Part shown: positions 12,513 to 23,660 of the stretch, in pieces
Layout: every line of letters starts with the position of its first letter
Numbering within the stretch: the first letter of the stretch is position 1
Assembly: GCF_037126465.1 (NCBI RefSeq)
Contig: NW_026999401.1
Location: 1,262,501 to 1,326,500, forward strand
DNA length: 64,000 nt
Source: Ornithodoros turicata
Lineage: Eukaryota > Arthropoda > Arachnida > Ixodida > Argasidae
Direction: 5' to 3'
Position numbers and translations under genes: made by a program
The notes under the pieces: model-generated
Seen by the model: the letters and a program-made list of their open reading frames with translations, nothing else
What the model was told of the DNA's origin: nothing
Database searches by the model: none

Positions 12513-13696
12513 TTGTTATTTAACCGCTGCCTTGAGCTGTGTGTTCTGGAAATTTAGGCAGCATCCGGAGTCCCTTCAATGTGTTGCCATGTTTCTCGAG
12601 GGCCTGTGTTTCACTATGGCTCTCAGATACAAACTACCCCATTTCAACACAGTAGAAAACACAGATTTGTAAATAGCATCTGTTGATTGCACTGTACATA
12701 CCCCCCACATAAAGGATCATAGTGGATGCTACATCTTGTGCGATAATGCCAGGAACACAAAAAAAGCTAGATTTGAAACCACTCTTACGTCGTAGTAGTA
12801 GTATTTGTGTCAAGCTGCGCAATTCCTGTCCCGCAAATAATTTAAACCATATGTTTCATCTGCCAGCGTGATGATCCCCTGAAAAGCAATTCACACTCGG
12901 CGGGAACTACCGGTTCTGAAACCTATCCCTGACATGTGTAGCCATCAGGGAGGAAACCCAAAGGCTGCGGTGGAAAAGACACACACACACGGGCTATGTT
13001 CTCTCTGTGTATCAGCTGCTCTGGCTACTAAGAAGAACATGTTCCAAATTAATATAACATGGCTTGACATGATACGCCAGCGAAAGCTAACCAATAAAAT
13101 TAGTAGTTAAATGTACAATACGTAAACACTTCCCATAACATGACAGTTTCTTTCCTGCATTCATGCGCTACCATTCAACCCACACAAACAGTGTACTGAA
13201 TTTTTTTATAGCATTACAGGTTGTTTGACAGAACTTGAACAAGATTATATAGCACACGATAAAAGTAGAGTGAACATAATGTGCAGAAAAAATGGCTGCA
13301 AGCAAGCGAGCTGGTGAAGATGATGCATATGTAAAACCCCGAGACTAGGGAACACAAAGGGACATGTTTGTGTCTGTCCCTTCGTGTTCCCTAGTCTTGG
13401 GGTATTACATCATGGATAATGTGCAGGTTTCTATTCACGCTTAATGGCCGTAGCAGTAATGCATGAAGACCACTGCTAAGTTGTGTTGAGAAACACCACT
13501 TTGTTTGCCATGTCTAAATGAAACGTACCTGACCTGATCCAAATTAACCGTTCTGAGTCTGGAACACACAAAGAGAAAAACGCAACACACGCCACAACAT
13601 TAACAGATAGCAAATGAGCTGTAGCGAGCTCCACCTTGGGACAAAGTCAACAAGTAATTCACCAAAAGTCAATGAGCGCCTGAAATGTAACATCTC

Positions 13697-15429
13697 CAGT
13701 GGCGTAGCCCGACCTCAAAGGTAGGGGGGGCTCAATACGAAAACACGCCCCTCCCCGCTGATCCTGTGTCGACAACACACACATACTTGTGCACACTGCA
13801 AACTGAGGATTAAAAAAGGGAACGAAAATAGTTCATTTAGACGTTCACAGTACGATTACATGTATAGGCTGTCATGACCAATGAAGTGATGTCACGAGAT
13901 TGGAAGTATTTTGAAAAGCTCATACTTTGAAAACCATTCAAGAGTGCTTCATAGATAGACACCATGAACTGCAAGAACTTTTGCGATGGTCACACTGGTC
14001 CCCCCCCCCCCCCCCCATATATTAAGTTCTCGGATTTGCACGATTTGTGTGGGCCGGTCCGTGGCAGTGATGGGCAGTACTTGAAGTACCAAGTACTCAA
14101 GTAGTACTTTAAGTACATTTCTGGGTACTTGTACTTTACTTTAAGTACATCTTAAATCGTGTACTTTGTACTGTACTTCAAGTACTTTTTTCCGAGTACT
14201 TTCCCATCAAGTACTCAAGTACCCAAACTTGGACTCCAGGCAAAAAGTCACAAAAGAGTATCAAAAATACATCCTACTAAAAGCGCTAAAATGACAACAA
14301 GAAGACGAAAACACACAGATAGGGCTATCTCTGAGTTTTCGTCTTCGTGCCGTCACTTCAGCGCTTTTAGTGGGATGCGGTACATTTTACCAAAAAGGAT
14401 TTTTGTGTTTTTAAATAGCACATTTGTTGAAGCACATCTATTGTTGAGAGGCTTGAAATGTGTAAAAAGTATCAACACTTCTATTATTATGTAAAACGAA
14501 TGGAATACAAAGACACGCACACATTATGACATCGCAACCGGCAGCACAATGACTTGGTCCATTGTCATTTCAGTTCTCGCAATGCAGAGTTCTATGCTTT
14601 TTTATAATGTCTCCTTCATTCGCAATTAATAAGCATTTATGCATTATATATCACATTATATGTGTGATTGCATTACATGATGAACACTCTGCAAGACACA
14701 CCGGCTTTAATTTTTACATTTTACGTTTTTTTTAATTGGCCACATGGATTACATTGCAGCGGATTACAGTCGTATAAAAATGAAGGCTTATACTGTGCTT
14801 GATCTTTTTTACTTTCATCATGTTCTTTTTCTAAACAAAAAGCAGCAAGAAATTCCCAGAAATATGTAATTTCTGTTGCCTTGTACTTTTTTCTTCTTGA
14901 AATTTCCTAGTCTGCTATAGCAGAAGATTAGTACCAGAACACCACACTAGGCAGGTGATCCTGGATCAGTCAGGGTGTAATACTATTTTGCATAATCACA
15001 GCACAGCTGCTGATTACCTTCCTACATGTAACTGCACATTATGACCTCTGATTAAGTTTATATTCACGGGTTAGCACTTAACCTAAGACTTTATGGCTCC
15101 AAAGCATTTGTCAAGAATACTCGCTAAACTCCTGCAAAAAACAAAAAAACAAGTCACAGATGCTAAACAGTAAAATGCAAAGTGATACAAACTAAATTGG
15201 CAATGTACTTGATCAGTACTTGAAGTACTTTGCCTGGTACTTTGTACTTTACTTGAAGTACACTTTGAATTCGGTACTTTGTACTGTACTTGAAGTACTA
15301 ATGATGCCAGGTACTTGGTACTTTACTTTAAGTATAATTTTGAGGTACTTTGCCCATCACTGGTCCGTGGCATGTAGGGGGGGGGGGGGCTCGAGCCCCC
15401 CCTAGCCCCCCCCCGTGGCTACGCCACTG
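13697..15429. mobile_element. Outer hAT element, non-autonomous
   Basis: The ends are CAGTGGCGTAGC (13697) and GCTACGCCACTG (to 15429). They are flanked by a perfect 8-bp duplication AACATCTC at 13689-13696 and 15430-15437. An 8-bp duplication with CAG-starting inverted repeats is diagnostic of hAT. Without the nested inner element it is about 427 bp, with G/C homopolymer tracts near both ends and no coding capacity. Confidence 0.92.
14065..15362. mobile_element. Inner hAT element with GTACTT subterminal repeats (1298 bp)
   Basis: The ends CAGTGATGGGC and GCCCATCACTG (rather wider repeat allowing one base) are flanked by a perfect 8-bp duplication GTCCGTGG (14057-14064, 15363-15370). Both subterminal regions consist of many degenerate AAGTACTT/GTACTTGAAG units, probably transposase-binding sites. 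It carries an internal hairpin around 14270-14375. No transposase is seen, so it is non-autonomous. It inserted into the outer hAT element. Confidence 0.92.
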
Positions 15430-15729
15430 AACATCTCTGACTGGTAGCAAGACGGTCCACGTTCAATTCCTGGTGCTAGCAGTGTCTGGCTTTTTCATGA
15501 ATTATTCGTTGGAAGTTTCGATGTGCTCGAGAACCATTCGTCAACCATTGTATCCTCATGAGGTGATGAGGGTTTGTCATCCCAAAGAGACTCCCTTTCT
15601 GGCATGTGTCCTTATGGATGCTCATCACTGCAGAAAAAAAGAAAGACAGAAAGGGAAAAGCATTTAATGACAAGAAATGGATAGTCGCATTTACTGTATA
15701 ATGTTGTGCACAACTGAAAGAATACTTTT

Positions 15730-15995
15730 GCACAGAGGGCTGTACTTCTTGATGTCTAACATCAAGTTACAAAATTCCAGAATATATGACATGTTGTAAG
15801 GTAGAGAATAAGTAGAGTTATTGAGTTGTCGAGTTGAGTTGAGGGGGGAGTTGTACCCCCTTTTTATTTTATTATATATGACTATATAATTATCTTTATG
15901 TGTGTACCAACCCTTGCTGTCTACATTACAACATGTTTTATATATTCTGGGATTTTGTAACTTCATGTTAGACATTAACAAGAGCAGCCTTGTGC
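15730..15995. mobile_element. Fold-back element (about 266 bp)
   Basis: GCACAGAGGGCTGTACTTCT at the left pairs imperfectly with AGAGCAGCCTTGTGC at the right. The inner arms GATGTCTAACATCAAGTTAC and GTAACTTCATGTTAGACAT also pair, as do the ATTCCAGAATATAT segments. The centre is A/T-rich. There is no coding sequence, and target duplication is not resolved. Confidence 0.65.
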
Positions 15996-16427
15996 ACGAA
16001 AGTCTCGTCTCATTAAAATTTAGATGCTCTCAACAGTCTTCTTTCTGTTGTGAATCTCTATCGCAGCATACCTGCACATTGCTGTTCTACGTACTGTGAC
16101 TTTGCAGTAAGGGTATGGACTTTGGGTAAAAAGACTACACAGCACTGCTCAGGTATTTTTGCCTATCGAACAGTATGTATGTATGCAGTATGCACACAGT
16201 ATTTGTGCACCGGACCCACTAAAAATGTAGTGAATGTGGCATTGCCCACGGTAATGCACCAAGTTGAACACAATTATTGTAGAATCCAAGTATTTTAGCT
16301 TACATGTCAAGCCAGTACCACAGCAGTATCCAGTGTGAAGTTGTGACAAATAAATAGTTTCCATTTTTCTTAGCTCTCAGAAAACAGTGAATTAATAAGA
16401 GTAGACAATGTTAACATGAATTCTGGG

Positions 16428-17378
16428 CTATTCTTCAGTTAAAGATTCACAGATAGTAAAGGCACCTTCTTCAATGGACTTTGATGACACTGAAAATTCA
16501 AAAACGTTATCAGAGGCGACATCAGCTTTGGTGTGTCAAAGGATTGTATGTCCAACAGTAATCCAGCTAACAGTAACAAAAATATGTGCAAAAGACAAAT
16601 TAACTGAACTAATGTAACGTACCTTCTATATCAGACAGTGAAGATTGTAACACGCCATCCACAGGAACCAGTGTCCAAACACAAAAGTGCTTGAACTGGG
16701 AGATAGCAGCTAATCGGAATGGCGACCTTTGTTTTCCACCCTGAAAACACAGGTTGTAACTTTGAGGGCAGATTTAAAAGTGGTGTCAAGATGTCTGCAT
16801 GCGAGTGCACATGAAAAGTTGAACATAGATGAATACTCAAATTATAACATCACATTGTCATACCTGTTGGTGGAGGTGTACTGCAACTAACGTGTCCGCA
16901 ATTTCTTCATGACCAGATGCAAGCCAGATCATGCTTCATTTCCGTCTTCAGCGTGTACCTGTGATAATTCAGAAGTTAGATTATCAATAGTACTATTGTG
17001 TTGTTAATCGTGGTTATATCAGAGTAAGCGCAGTAGGACAGCTGCACAATCGATTCATTAAGCTTGCTATTTTTTATATCTGAACCTCGACTTACCTTTT
17101 TTTGCTCTCGTTTTTTGCCTTGATCCTCCGTGGCACGTTCAAAATGTTATGCGTCGGGCACCTCAGATTTTCATCAGACGATTTCGTGCCGAGATTCCAA
17201 ATTGCCTCTGGAGTCGCGCGTAACCTATGATAACATTCGTGGACGAAATCCTTGCAGTGGAAATTAGCAGGCACCACTGTCAGCCAAGAGCTTCGCACTA
17301 CTTGGTCTTTTGGCAGCTTATAATAGGTAACACTTGAATGCTCGGATGAATTGTTCTAACAGCGTAGCACCGTCGCAT
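16428..17378 (-). CDS. Spliced transposon gene, possible THAP-like N-terminus
   Basis: Four minus-strand exons connect in phase: 17378-17096 (ends at donor GTAAG), 16933-16864, 16740-16623 (after TTTTCAG, ends at GTACG) and 16489-16428 (after ATTTTCAG, ends in TAG). The first exon has SSVTYYKLPKDQVVRSSWL, resembling the middle of THAP domains, and later RCPTH, which fits the C-x2-H metal pair; an early cysteine (CYAV) follows the Met. A frame lesion or short intron near 17357 separates the Met from this segment. The exon 2 acceptor chosen (ATGAAG|C) is the one that keeps the frame; the stronger-looking CACAG at 16959 leads to a stop. Known THAP domains bind transposon ends or promoters. The last exons match no family I know. 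It could also be a co-opted or decaying gene. Confidence 0.4.
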
Positions 17379-17827
17379 CTTCGACAACTTCGCCGTGGAC
17401 AAATTCACGAATCATATCGCTCCAGCCCATAAAAGGCAAGGTCAGAACAAGGAAGTGCACTTTCCAAACGACGCTGTGCCAAAAAAAAACATTCACATGC
17501 TTTGTTTCCGGCTTAGCAACAACATAACAGCTGTTCGCTTATGTACGGTGCACAGAGGAGGAAACGAAAGAAGCCAAGCAGCCAAGCCAAGAGTCCATGC
17601 CAAGCCAAAGACAGATAAACCCAGAGCAGTGACGTCGGTGCGCCCGTGCGCAGGGTTTGCCGACGGTCTGTCGGCCGGGCGTGGGAACTAAAAAAACTGT
17701 TTTCTAAAAAACTACGAACAGTTGGAGCAAGATATTTCGCACACATATTCAGTGTTCGGTAATGAACACACAGCGCGAGTATCGCTCAGTTCTGCGGCAC
17801 TTCAAAATCGGCATATCTGACCTTTAA

Positions 17828-18254
17828 TGGACCTGTGCTTGGGCTTACATGGAGGGACAAAAGACAAACACGAAGCGGCTCGAGTCAGCAAATGACTTTT
17901 ACTCAAAAGACCACATAAATTGTTATGCAAGTACAGACCATGGGAAAAAGGGCAAGTGACGCCAAGCTGACCAAGGGCAGCTTCAAGGGTGCCTCACTGA
18001 CGCAATACCCTGACGGCTAAAAAATGACTAAAGCTTCCCGCATCTGACGTTTCCTTTTTGCTTGTTGCAGTCTACCAATAACACAAGTTTCATTCCACAC
18101 AAGTTCACAATTTTAGTACAATACGTTTTTCTATACTGACCTAGTCTTTAGAACTGATCCAGGCGTTACAACTATAAATAAATAAATGAATACCTTCTCT
18201 CTAGCCTTTGCCTCCTAAGTCAGCGAAGAAACCTAAAAAAAAAGCATGTTCTCT
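17828..18254. other. No recognisable gene
   Basis: Short AT-rich sequence between the TTAA transposon and the large inverted repeat. No ORF, RNA gene or transposon end is supported. Confidence 0.4.
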
Positions 18255-19590
18255 CAGTGTTGTTGAAATCACGTCTTGTTGTCTTCGGTATACCGGTTGT
18301 CCCACCGAAATCCCCCGGCTGGATAATTTGTGAACAGGTGGCGCCATCGAAGAATTTCTTTTTGGTAGAGTTCCTTGGGACATCGGCCGTGAACTGAGTA
18401 GTGTGCGGCTCATTTGCATACACTCACTGATTAAATAAACATGCTAACTTTTAACTCTTACTTCGTACGCTTACGGAACCTCTGCTCTACGCATCGGGAC
18501 CTCCAGCGAAAAATATTCAAAGGAAAAAAAAAAGTGATTTTTTCGAGTAATTAATTGGTTTCGGTTTCCATATTTCTTGCGCGGAGCTGTGTTCATCCGC
18601 ATGGTTCACACACGGGGGCGATGGAAGATTATAGGAACAGCCGCAAGAGGTATTCGTTCTCCAAGCGACTGCGTTGGCGGTTCTGTCGTTCCGTAGACGA
18701 GATAGCGTGCTGTTATCATGGATGATGGCGAATGGGCCTGCGAGCGCTGTCAACTAGTGGGGTACACTCTTAAGAATTAGCTACACCACATATCAGGCTC
18801 CTAGCCAACCATCATCCCGATTGACAACGTTCTCCCTCGATTTGTTGAAAACTGGATGCGGAGCCTTTTTGTCCTTATGTTCGGCATAATTGATACCAAA
18901 AAAGAAAAAAAGAAAAAGAAACCATATGCCTCCCATTTTCCTCAAATCAAGGGAGAGACCGTTGTCATTCGGGATGATGGTTGGCTAGGAGCCTGCTATG
19001 TGGCCTAACTAATTCTTAAGAGTGTACCCCACTAGTTCACAGCACTCGCGGCGCATTCGCCATCATCCATGATAAGAGCACGCTATCTCACCTACGGAAC
19101 GACAGAACCGCCAGCGTTGTTTATCAGTCGCTTTGAGAACGAATACCAAAGCGTCTGTTGCAGCTGTTCCTATAATCTTCCATCGCCCCCGTGCGTGAAC
19201 AAGGCGGATGAACACGAAATTGACATCCGCACAGCTGATCCAAAGAGCGCATTGGTGTACAGCTCCGTGCAAGGAATATGTAAACCGAAACCAAATAATT
19301 ACTCGAAAAAATCACTAAGTGTCGATGCCTTTGTTTTTCTTGGAATATTTTTCGCTGGAGGTCCCGAGGCGTAAAACAGAGGTTCCGTAACCGTGCGAAG
19401 TAAGAGTTAAAAGTTAGCACGTTTATTTAATTAGTGAGTGTATGCAAATGAGCCGCACACTGCTCAGTTCATGGCCGATGTCCCAAGGATCTCTACCGAA
19501 AAGAAATTTCTTCGATGGCGCCACCTGTTCACGAATTATCCAGCCGGGGTATTTCGGCGGGACACCCGGTACATAGTTGTAATTGTGTCT
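18255..19590. repeat. Large inverted repeat, arms about 0.5 kb, MITE at the centre
   Basis: The left arm (about 18255-18764) is the diverged complement of the right arm (19025 to about 19590). For example, CCGGTTGTCCCACCGAAATC at 18296 pairs with GATTTCGG/GGACACCCGG-like sequence near 19545, and CATTTGCATACACTCAC at 18411 pairs with GTGAGTGTATGCAAATG near 19434. The mismatches show that the arms have diverged. The right arm ends about 140 bp upstream of the signal-peptide exon at 19729, so it may overlap that gene's promoter. Confidence 0.8.
18765..19024. mobile_element. Palindromic MITE, GCGGAGCC-type core
   Basis: The ends are CACTCTTAAGAATTAG and CTAATTCTTAAGAGTG, flanked by TA on both sides. 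The arms keep the family block CTCCTAGCCAACCATCATC and then diverge. The core differs from the other subfamilies. It occupies the exact centre of the large inverted repeat. Confidence 0.85.
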
Positions 19591-19728
19591 TGCCGTAACA
19601 AGACAGAAAGGTGGGTGAACAACCTACTTCCCTCTGGCCAGGCGTATTCTAAAATTCTGTTAATATCTAGCATGTCTGTCTTTCCAATACAGCGCTGTAG
19701 CTGACACAGTGAAGAGCATCAGCCAATC

Positions 19729-19765
19729 ATGAAGGTCCTTCTCCTGTTACTCCTCGTCATTGGAT
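19729..19765 (+). CDS. Signal-peptide exon of a secreted repeat-peptide gene
   Basis: This exon encodes MKVLLLLLLVIG and then a single T before a consensus donor GTGAGT (19766), leaving a phase-1 junction. Joined to exon 2 it completes a textbook signal peptide: one basic residue, a leucine core and a small-residue AAA cleavage region. I found no second copy of this exon in the window, whereas the following exon type is copied at least fourteen more times, so this looks like a single gene with an expanded exon array. The start is the only Met in frame upstream of the hydrophobic core. No clear TATA box is seen within 100 bp upstream. The protein family is not recognised. Confidence 0.75.
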
Positions 19766-19834
19766 GTGAGTATCCAGGGCAACATTTCCGAAACATGTCC
19801 AAATGTTTACGATGCTGTAATAATTCCCTTGCAG

Positions 19835-19885
19835 TGGCAGCAGCTGATGCCTTGCCTTGGAAGGGACGTAGAAGTGCTGATCCCG
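19835..19885 (+). CDS. Mini-exon 2 (51 nt): end of signal peptide plus first peptide module
   Basis: The exon lies between acceptor TTCCCTTGCAG and donor GTAAGAAG, phase 1 at both ends (51 nt, so it can be included or skipped without frame change). With the T from exon 1 it codes LAAADALPWKGRRSADP and leaves a G. AAA is a likely signal-peptidase site, and GRR is a dibasic and potential amidation site. Intron 1 is only 69 nt. The last 50 nt of that intron (TTTCCGAAACATGTCC...TTGCAG) recur before every later mini-exon, which shows that exon 2 with its flanks is the ancestral duplicated unit. Confidence 0.7.
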
Positions 19886-20202
19886 GTAAGAAGATCATTT
19901 TACACATCCATCGTCGATGAATATTAGTAATATGCTGGACAGCTTTTAATGAAAGAACATGAGTCTGCTGACGCCACCTTTATAGGGTCTAGGACCCTCA
20001 TTCGATAATAATAATAATAACAACAATAATAATCGATTAAATATCCAAGTGGTTTTAGATCTACAACATAAGAGGGTAGTACGTGATACAGCACAGATTG
20101 TTCCATAAGAAGATATCCAGCAGACTTATCTATTTTAAAAAAAAGGAAAACAGCTATACTGCACCGTCTCGCGTTCTCTCGATGTGGATCGAGACTGTCC
20201 TA

Positions 20203-20401
20203 CACTCTTCAAAACAAACTTCACCGCATTAGCACGCTCCTAGCAAACCATAATCTCGAACGATATCGTTATCTGCCCTGATTCGTTGAAAACAGGGGGC
20301 GTACGCCTCCCGTTTTCAACAAATCCGAGCAGGTAACGATATCATTTGCGATTATGGTTGGCTAGGAGCGTGCTATGCTTTGAAGTTCATTTCTAAGAGT
20401 G
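20203..20401. mobile_element. Short palindromic MITE, TA duplication proven
   Basis: A 199-bp element (CACTCTTCAAAACAAAC to TTTCTAAGAGTG) flanked by TA. The paralogous intron near 24,155 reads GACTGTCCTAGGCTGTAC with no element; here the same site reads GACTGTCCTA, element, TAGGCTGTAC. That is an exact empty site and fixes both element ends and the TA duplication. Confidence 0.9.
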
Positions 20402-20429
20402 TAGGCTGTACTAGACCATGCTGTTCCTA

Positions 20430-20667
20430 CACTAATAAAAATGAACTTCACCACACAGCACGCTCGTAGCCAACCATCATCACGAATGACAACGCTCTCA
20501 CCCCTGATTTGTTGAAAACGGGAGGCGGAGCCTATTTTGTACCTATTATGCACGGCACAGAATAGGCTCCGCCTCCCGTTTTCAACAAATCAGGGACGAG
20601 AACGTTGTCATTCGGGATGATGGTTGGCTAGGAGCGTGCTACGTGGTGAAGTTCATTTTTAAGAGTG
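20430..20667. mobile_element. Palindromic MITE, GCGGAGCC core (238 bp)
   Basis: The ends are CACTAATAAAAATGAAC and TTCATTTTTAAGAGTG. The arms pair completely through GAAAACGGGAGGCGGAGCC to a short loop. The paralogous site near 24,183 (TTCTTACCCATG) lacks the element; here TTCCTA and TACTCAAG flank it, again consistent with TA duplication. Later copies at 21344, 22258, 23174, 29977, 37034 and 42952 were carried by tandem duplication. Confidence 0.9.
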
Positions 20668-20764
20668 TACTCAAGTCCCGTGCATTTACATCGCGCTTAG
20701 TATCCATGTCAGCGTTTCCGAAACATGTTCAAATGTTTACGATGCTGTAATAATTCTGTTGCAG

Positions 20765-20803
20765 TGCTGGAACATGATCTTTTCGGTAGAAGTGCTGATC
20801 CCG
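20765..20803 (+). CDS. Mini-exon 3 (39 nt) of the secreted repeat gene
   Basis: Between acceptor TCTGTTGCAG and donor GTAAGAAG, phase 1-1. It codes VLEHDLFGRSADP when joined to the G left by the preceding exon. The 3' end AGAAGTGCTGATCCCG is identical to that of exon 2, while the 5' part differs. The GR pair could be a processing or amidation site before SADP. Intron size to exon 2 is about 880 bp because of the two MITEs. Confidence 0.6.
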
Positions 20804-21343
20804 GTAAGAAGATCATTTTACACATCCATCGTCGATGAATATTAGTAATATGCTGGACAGCTTTTAATGAAAGAACATTAGTCTTCTGACGCCATCTCTA
20901 TAGGGTCTAGGACCCTCATTCGATAATAATAATAATAACAACAATAATAATCGATTAAATATCCAAGTGGTTTTAGATCTACAACATAAGAGGGTAGTGA
21001 TACAGCACAGATTGTTCCATAAGAAGATATCCAGCAGACTTATCTATTTAAAAAAAAAGGAAAACAGCTATACTGCACCGTCTCGCGTTCTCTCGATGTG
21101 GATCGAGACTGTCCTACACTCTTCAAAACAAACTTCACCGCATTAGCACGCTCCTAGCAAACCATAATCTCGAACGATATCGTTATCTGCCCTGATTCGT
21201 TGAAAACAGGGGGCGTACGCCTCCCGTTTTCAACAAATCCGAGCAGGTAACGATATCATTTGCGATTATGGTTGGCTAGGAGCGTGCTATGCTTTGAAGT
21301 TCATTTCTAAGAGTGTAGGCTGTACTAGACCATGCTGTTCCTA

Positions 21344-22257
21344 CACTAATAAAAATGAACTTCACCACACAGCACGCTCGTAGCCAACCATCATCACGAA
21401 TGACAACGCTCTCACCCCTGATTTGTTGAAAACGGGAGGCGGAGCCTATTTTGTACCTATTATGCACGGCACAGAATAGGCTCCGCCTCCCGTTTTCAAC
21501 AAATCAGGGACGAGAACGTTGTCATTCGGGATGATGGTTGGCTAGGAGCGTGCTACGTGGTGAAGTTCATTTTTAAGAGTGTACTCAAGTCCCGTGCATT
21601 TACATCGCGCTTAGTATCCATGTCAGCGTTTCCGAAACATGTTCAAATGTTTACGATGCTGTAATAATTCTGTTGCAGTGCTGGAACATGATCTTTTCGG
21701 TAGAAGTGCTGATCCCGGTAAGAAGATCATTTTACACATCCATCGTCGATGAATATTAGTAATATGCTGGACAGCTTTTAATGAAAGAACATTAGTCTTC
21801 TGACGCCATCTCTATAGGGTCTAGGACCCTCATTCGATAATAATAATAATAACAACAATAATAATCGATTAAATATCCAAGTGGTTTTAGATCTACAACA
21901 TAAGAGGGTAGTGATACAGCACAGATTGTTCCATAAGAAGATATCCAGCAGACTTATCTATTTAAAAAAAAAGGAAAACAGCTATACTGCACCGTCTCGC
22001 GTTCTCTCGATGTGGATCGAGACTGTCCTACACTCTTCAAAACAAACTTCACCGCATTAGCACGCTCCTAGCAAACCATAATCTCGAACGATATCGTTAT
22101 CTGCCCTGATTCGTTGAAAACAGGGGGCGTACGCCTCCCGTTTTCAACAAATCCGAGCAGGTAACGATATCATTTGCGATTATGGTTGGCTAGGAGCGTG
22201 CTATGCTTTGAAGTTCATTTCTAAGAGTGTAGGCTGTACTAGACCATGCTGTTCCTA
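21344..22257 (+). repeat. 914-bp tandem unit 2
   Basis: I find no difference from unit 1 in the parts I compared. It includes MITEs at 21344-21581 and 22031-22229. Such identity means very recent duplication, gene conversion or an assembly duplication. Confidence 0.95.
21679..21717 (+). CDS. Mini-exon 4 (39 nt)
   Basis: Identical to the exon at 20765-20803, with intact acceptor and donor and phase 1-1. It codes VLEHDLFGRSADP. Confidence 0.6.
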
Positions 22258-23173
22258 CACTAATAAAAATGAACTTCACCACACAGCACGCTCGTAGCCA
22301 ACCATCATCACGAATGACAACGCTCTCACCCCTGATTTGTTGAAAACGGGAGGCGGAGCCTATTTTGTACCTATTATGCACGGCACAGAATAGGCTCCGC
22401 CTCCCGTTTTCAACAAATCAGGGACGAGAACGTTGTCATTCGGGATGATGGTTGGCTAGGAGCGTGCTACGTGGTGAAGTTCATTTTTAAGAGTGTACTC
22501 AAGTCCCGTGCATTTACATCGCGCTTAGTATCCATGTCAGCGTTTCCGAAACATGTTCAAATGTTTACGATGCTGTAATAATTCTGTTGCAGTGCTGGAA
22601 CATGATCTTTTCGGTAGAAGTGCTGATCCCGGTAAGAAGATCATTTTACACATCCATCGTCGATGAATATTAGTAATATGCTGGACAGCTTTTAATGAAA
22701 GAACATGAGTCTGCTGACGCCACCTTTATAGGGTCTAGGACCCTCATTCGATAATAATAATAATAACAACAATAATAATCGATTAAATATCCAAGTGGTT
22801 TTAGATCTACAACATAAGAGGGTAGTAGTGATACAGCACAGATTGTTCCATAAGAAGATATCCAGCAGACTTATCTATTTAAAAAAAAGGAAAACAGCTA
22901 TACTGCACCGTCTCGCGTTCTCTCGATGTGGATCGAGACTATCCTACACTCTTCAAAACAAACTTCACCGCATTAGCACGCTCCTAGCCAACCATAATCT
23001 CGAACGATATCGTTATCTGCCCTGATTCGTTGAAAACAGGGGGCGTACGCCTCCCGTTTTCAACAAATCCGAGCAGGTAACGATATCATTTGCGATTATG
23101 GTTGGCTAGGAGCGTGCTATGCGTTGAAGTTCATTTCTAAGAGTGTACGCTGTACTAGACCATGCTGTTCCTA
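22258..23173 (+). repeat. 914-bp tandem unit 3 (916 bp)
   Basis: Same organisation as units 1 and 2, with MITEs at 22258-22495 and 22947-23145. A handful of differences downstream of the mini-exon (for instance CATGAGTCTGCTGACGCCACC instead of CATTAGTCTTCTGACGCCATC) match the copy after exon 2, which suggests exchange between units. Confidence 0.93.
22593..22631 (+). CDS. Mini-exon 5 (39 nt)
   Basis: Identical in sequence and splice sites to the exons at 20765 and 21679. Phase 1-1, codes VLEHDLFGRSADP. Confidence 0.6.
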
Positions 23174-23411
23174 CACTAATAAAAATGAACTTCACCACAC
23201 AGCACGCTCCTAGCCAACCATCATCACGAATGACAACGCTCTCGCCCCTGATTTGTTGAAAACGGGAGGCGGAGCCTATTTTGTACCTATTATGCACGGC
23301 ACAGAATAGGCTCCGCCTCCCGTTTTCAACAAATCAGGGGCGAGAACGTTGTCATTTGGGATGATGGTTGGCTAGGAGCGTGCTACGTGGTGAAGTTCAT
23401 TTTTAAGAGTG
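23174..23411. mobile_element. Palindromic MITE, GCGGAGCC core
   Basis: Fourth tandem copy of the 238-bp element. It marks the junction between the 914-bp units and macro-unit 1. The arms are still almost perfectly complementary. Confidence 0.9.
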
Positions 23412-23508
23412 TACTCAAGTCCCGTGCATTTACATCGCGCTTAGTATCCATGTCAGCGTTTCCGAAACATGTCCAAATGTTTACGATGCTGTAATAATTC
23501 TGTTGCAG

Positions 23509-23547
23509 TGCTGGAACATGATCTTTTCGATAGAAGTGCTGATCCCG
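23509..23547 (+). CDS. Mini-exon 6 (39 nt), variant G to D
   Basis: Intact acceptor and GTAAGAAG donor, phase 1-1. It codes VLEHDLFDRSADP; the G before R in the other copies is D here, which would remove the amidation-type GR site. Confidence 0.6.
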
Positions 23548-23660
23548 GTAAGAAGATCATTTTACACATCCATCGTCGATGAATATTAGTAATATGCTGG
23601 ATAGGTTTTAGTGAAAGAACATCAACCGACTGGCTCCACCTTTCTAGGTTCTATGACCCT

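Larger units (their letters stand above)
10130..17823 (-). mobile_element. 7.7-kb TTAA-flanked DNA transposon, Kolobok-like
   Basis: TTAA at 10126-10129 and at 17824-17827 flank terminal inverted repeats AGGTCAGCTATGCCGAT and its complement ATCGGCATATCTGACCT (one mismatch in 17). TTAA duplications are typical of piggyBac and Kolobok. A possibly THAP-like first exon near the right end favours Kolobok, whose transposases carry a THAP domain. The spliced gene reads leftward. The element hosts two nested hAT elements (13697-15429) and a fold-back element (15730-15995). I do not see a full transposase catalytic core, so it may be internally decayed, or its remaining exons too short to recognise. 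Confidence 0.6.
20430..21343 (+). repeat. 914-bp tandem unit 1
   Basis: First of three head-to-tail units that are nearly or fully identical. It holds a GCGGAGCC-core MITE (20430-20667), a 39-nt mini-exon (20765-20803), a TAA microsatellite and the short MITE (21117-21315). The period is 914, 914 and 916 bp over successive MITE starts at 20430, 21344, 22258 and 23174. Confidence 0.95.

Noticed and set aside
20362..20553. Repeated 63-codon minus ORF in each tandem unit
   Set aside because: It runs through the MITE arms and is a shadow of the palindrome.
20430..23173. CRISPR-like regular repeats
   Set aside because: The units are 914-bp eukaryotic tandem duplications with MITEs and exons, not short direct repeats with unique spacers.
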